Below are positions 62,001 to 64,000 of a stretch of 64,000 nt of DNA, in pieces (within the stretch, counting starts at the first letter, position 1; the number at the start of each line of letters is the position of its first letter). The stretch is from assembly GCA_017163975.1 (NCBI GenBank), contig JAFFSR010000218.1, positions 6,885,501 to 6,949,500 on the forward strand, read 5' to 3'. This DNA comes from Anastatus disparis. Lineage: Eukaryota; Arthropoda; Insecta; Hymenoptera; Eupelmidae. Under the pieces are notes generated by a model that made no database searches, was not told where the DNA came from, and saw nothing but the letters and a program-made list of their open reading frames with translations. The position numbers and the translations under genes are program-made.

Positions 62001-63742
62001 TTTTTTCCTCGTTTTTACGACATAGGAACAGAAAAAAAGGTACAAGGTTTGAAAAGGATAAAAAAATCTAAAAAAAAAAAGAGGAGGTATTTTTACTCGC
62101 TTTTGGCTCTATCAATTTTCACTTTCCTTTGTCACGTTCAACGATGATCGGATGTAGTTTAGTTTACGATGATCGGAGAACAATCTGAAAGTAGAAAAAT
62201 TGATAAAAGGGTGTGGTTGCTTGGATTTTCATTTGGTCCTGTTATTTACTTTGAGACAAAGTATTAATTTTTTAAAATTAGTTTTGTCGTTGTTTATTTT
62301 CATTCGGCTATCCTTTCACAACCGAGAAATAAAGATTTAAAAGCAACAAACTATTTTAATGAATAAACAGGAGTACTTTAGCTGGATAAGATAAAATAAC
62401 AATTTTGAATTGTAAAGTAGCATAAATATTACCAACTTTAAATATTCAGGTGTACGCAAAGCAAACTTTTTGATAAAGTTGATGACAGCTTTGTGAGAGT
62501 AACTTTTGGAGTTCTGAAAAAATTTGTCTTTGTTAAATTATCTAACTTTGCTTTTTTCCCTAAAATTAAAAAAAAAATTAGCGCGCGCCAGAAAAATTTA
62601 TTTATCTCAAATTTGAATTTGTTGAGAGAAAAACTTTTTTTTCTGCTCAGTAAAAGTTCAAAATAGTAAATTTTTCATCAAGATCAAACTTGTAATTATA
62701 TTCAATTCTGTATAAAAGCTTTAAGTGTTTGGATTAATTCCCATAACTTTTTGCCAAGTATTAAATCGCGACTCTCAACCATGAAAACAAACTGTATAAA
62801 ATTACTTTACAATAAAATAATATAATAACTAATTAATACAATAAATAATTAAAATAGAAACAATGTATAGCAACGTAAATAAGAAAAGTAAAATTTTTTA
62901 GTTGAAGACTCAAAAATTAATCATTAAGCTACAGAAACTTATCCTCCAACAAAACTTTCTTCTCCAGCATCGCATTCTATTATCATTTAAGAATGAATTA
63001 TATTCACGCTTGAAATAGTTGATCTCCAAGTAAGTTCTATGGATTTGCTGATCTTAGCATTTCGTGGGGCGCATAAGCAAAACAAAGAAAATTTAATGGT
63101 TTTTTTTTGTTCTTCTCTTTTTAATGAGGTGCGCTAAGCTAAAAGAAAAAAAAATGTAAGAAAAGAGATCATTTACTCTCTTTTCATTGAATGAGAAAAT
63201 CAAGAGAATTCAAAATAACGAGCTGGAGGAAAGAGTAAAATATCGTACTAAGATAATAGCGTATTTGAAAGCAAGTATTTAATTCAATGTTAAAGATAAA
63301 GGAAGAAAACATTGAAGGTTCAAGAGAAAAGTTGTTGATTTGACGATAAAGTTGAAAGAAGAATAGAGAAATATTGTTGATGATTTATTTTGAAATTTTT
63401 TAGTTGCATAATTTAAATTTTTATCGAAATTCTTATTGATTATGTCATCGTCTTTCAAATTGTCCCGCGAAAAGTAGCACATTTGAACGCTGTCCCTTGA
63501 ACAATAATACATGTTAGCGATCCTTGCGATGACTAAATGGCTAAATGTGCTAGTTTTCGTAGCAAGAAATGAAATGTGTTACTCTTCGTTAGAAACGGCG
63601 GTATAGAGTGTGAATTAACGATGTTCTATGGTGTCTTAAGGAAGCAGAGTAGAATCCTATGCTTTAACATATAGGAGAGAAGAACTGCTGGCAACTTAAT
63701 GTAATAAAATATTTCTTAACTAAAACTTCTCTAAACGTCACT
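59086..63742. other. AT-rich spacer, no gene seen
   Basis: No supported exon. A 63-codon plus-strand frame at 59215-59406 has a superficial ankyrin-like phrase (IHEAAYSGACNLI) but lacks repeat spacing. At 63467-63590 three related short motifs (AGTAGCACATTT, and AACTAGCACATTT and AGTAACACATTT on the other strand) form partial inverted repeats, one shared with 30805. Confidence 0.45.
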
Positions 63743-63959
63743 TTAAGCGGATGTAATAAGGTATATGATTTATACATAGTTACCGATTTTGTAGTTTTTC
63801 AAATTTTTAATCTTTATTCAAAAATTTTCCGAAATATCTCTATTTTAGGCTTTTTATTAGTAAAAATGGAAGGCTGTAATATAAAGTTATTTTTAAAAAT
63901 TTTGGATTAAGAATCAAAAACTTGGAAAACTGTAATGTCGGTATTTTACATTCCCTTAA
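63743..63959. mobile_element. TTAA-flanked non-autonomous element, copy 2
   Basis: Bounded by TTAA at 63743-63746 and 63956-63959, 217 bp, the same length as the copy at 32447. It shares the GATGTAATA left end, TTTTTAATCTTTATT, GAAATATCTC, GGCTGTAATATA, AACTGTAATGTCGGTATTTT and the TACATTCCC right end, in the same orientation and order. Confidence 0.82.
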
Positions 63960-64000
63960 TATTTAACTCAAATTGCTATCAAATCTTTTTTCTGAATAAT

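Noticed and set aside
1..64000. Bacterial-type features (operons, CRISPR array, endosymbiont transfer)
   Set aside because: No long bacterial-like frames, no regularly spaced short direct repeats with unique spacers, and composition is uniform eukaryotic AT-rich sequence.

Overview
This is eukaryotic DNA, strongly AT-rich, with short GT-AG introns and a high load of small non-coding repeats. The one clearly decodable gene is an insect-type dipeptidyl peptidase 4. Its short cleavable signal peptide and best fit to the secreted/venom DPP4 group point to an insect, most likely a hymenopteran (bee or parasitoid wasp). That placement is inference; no species can be read from the window.

Layout. 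Positions 1-1070 hold seven diverged units of a ~166-bp tandem satellite that runs off the left edge. A tRNA-headed SINE lies at 3271-3476. A possible first coding exon of an unrecognised minus-strand gene lies at 3688-3898; its remaining exons would be further left. A 49-bp tandem repeat sits at 6219-6352. The DPP4 gene occupies 7968-21419 on the plus strand. Thirteen coding exons join in frame into 771 codons plus a stop, with the active-site Ser, Asp and His and the substrate-binding Glu pair intact. Its introns carry many foldback (inverted-repeat) elements and a long (TA)n tract.

From 21420 to 64000 I find no convincing protein-coding gene. The stretch looks like intergenic DNA or a very long intron. 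It contains two more SINE copies, foldback elements, two TTAA-flanked elements of one family (32447 and 63743), two local tandem duplications, simple repeats, and a GC-richer, promoter-like zone at about 40.3-41.5 kb that could begin a gene whose coding exons lie outside the window.

The most notable signals beyond DPP4 are the non-autonomous repeat families, several defined by copies within this one window: the SINE, the CCCTGGTAGAAA-ended foldbacks, the TTAA-flanked pair, and foldbacks sharing a GC-rich 15-mer at their apex. I see no prokaryotic operons, rRNA, CRISPR array or viral gene.
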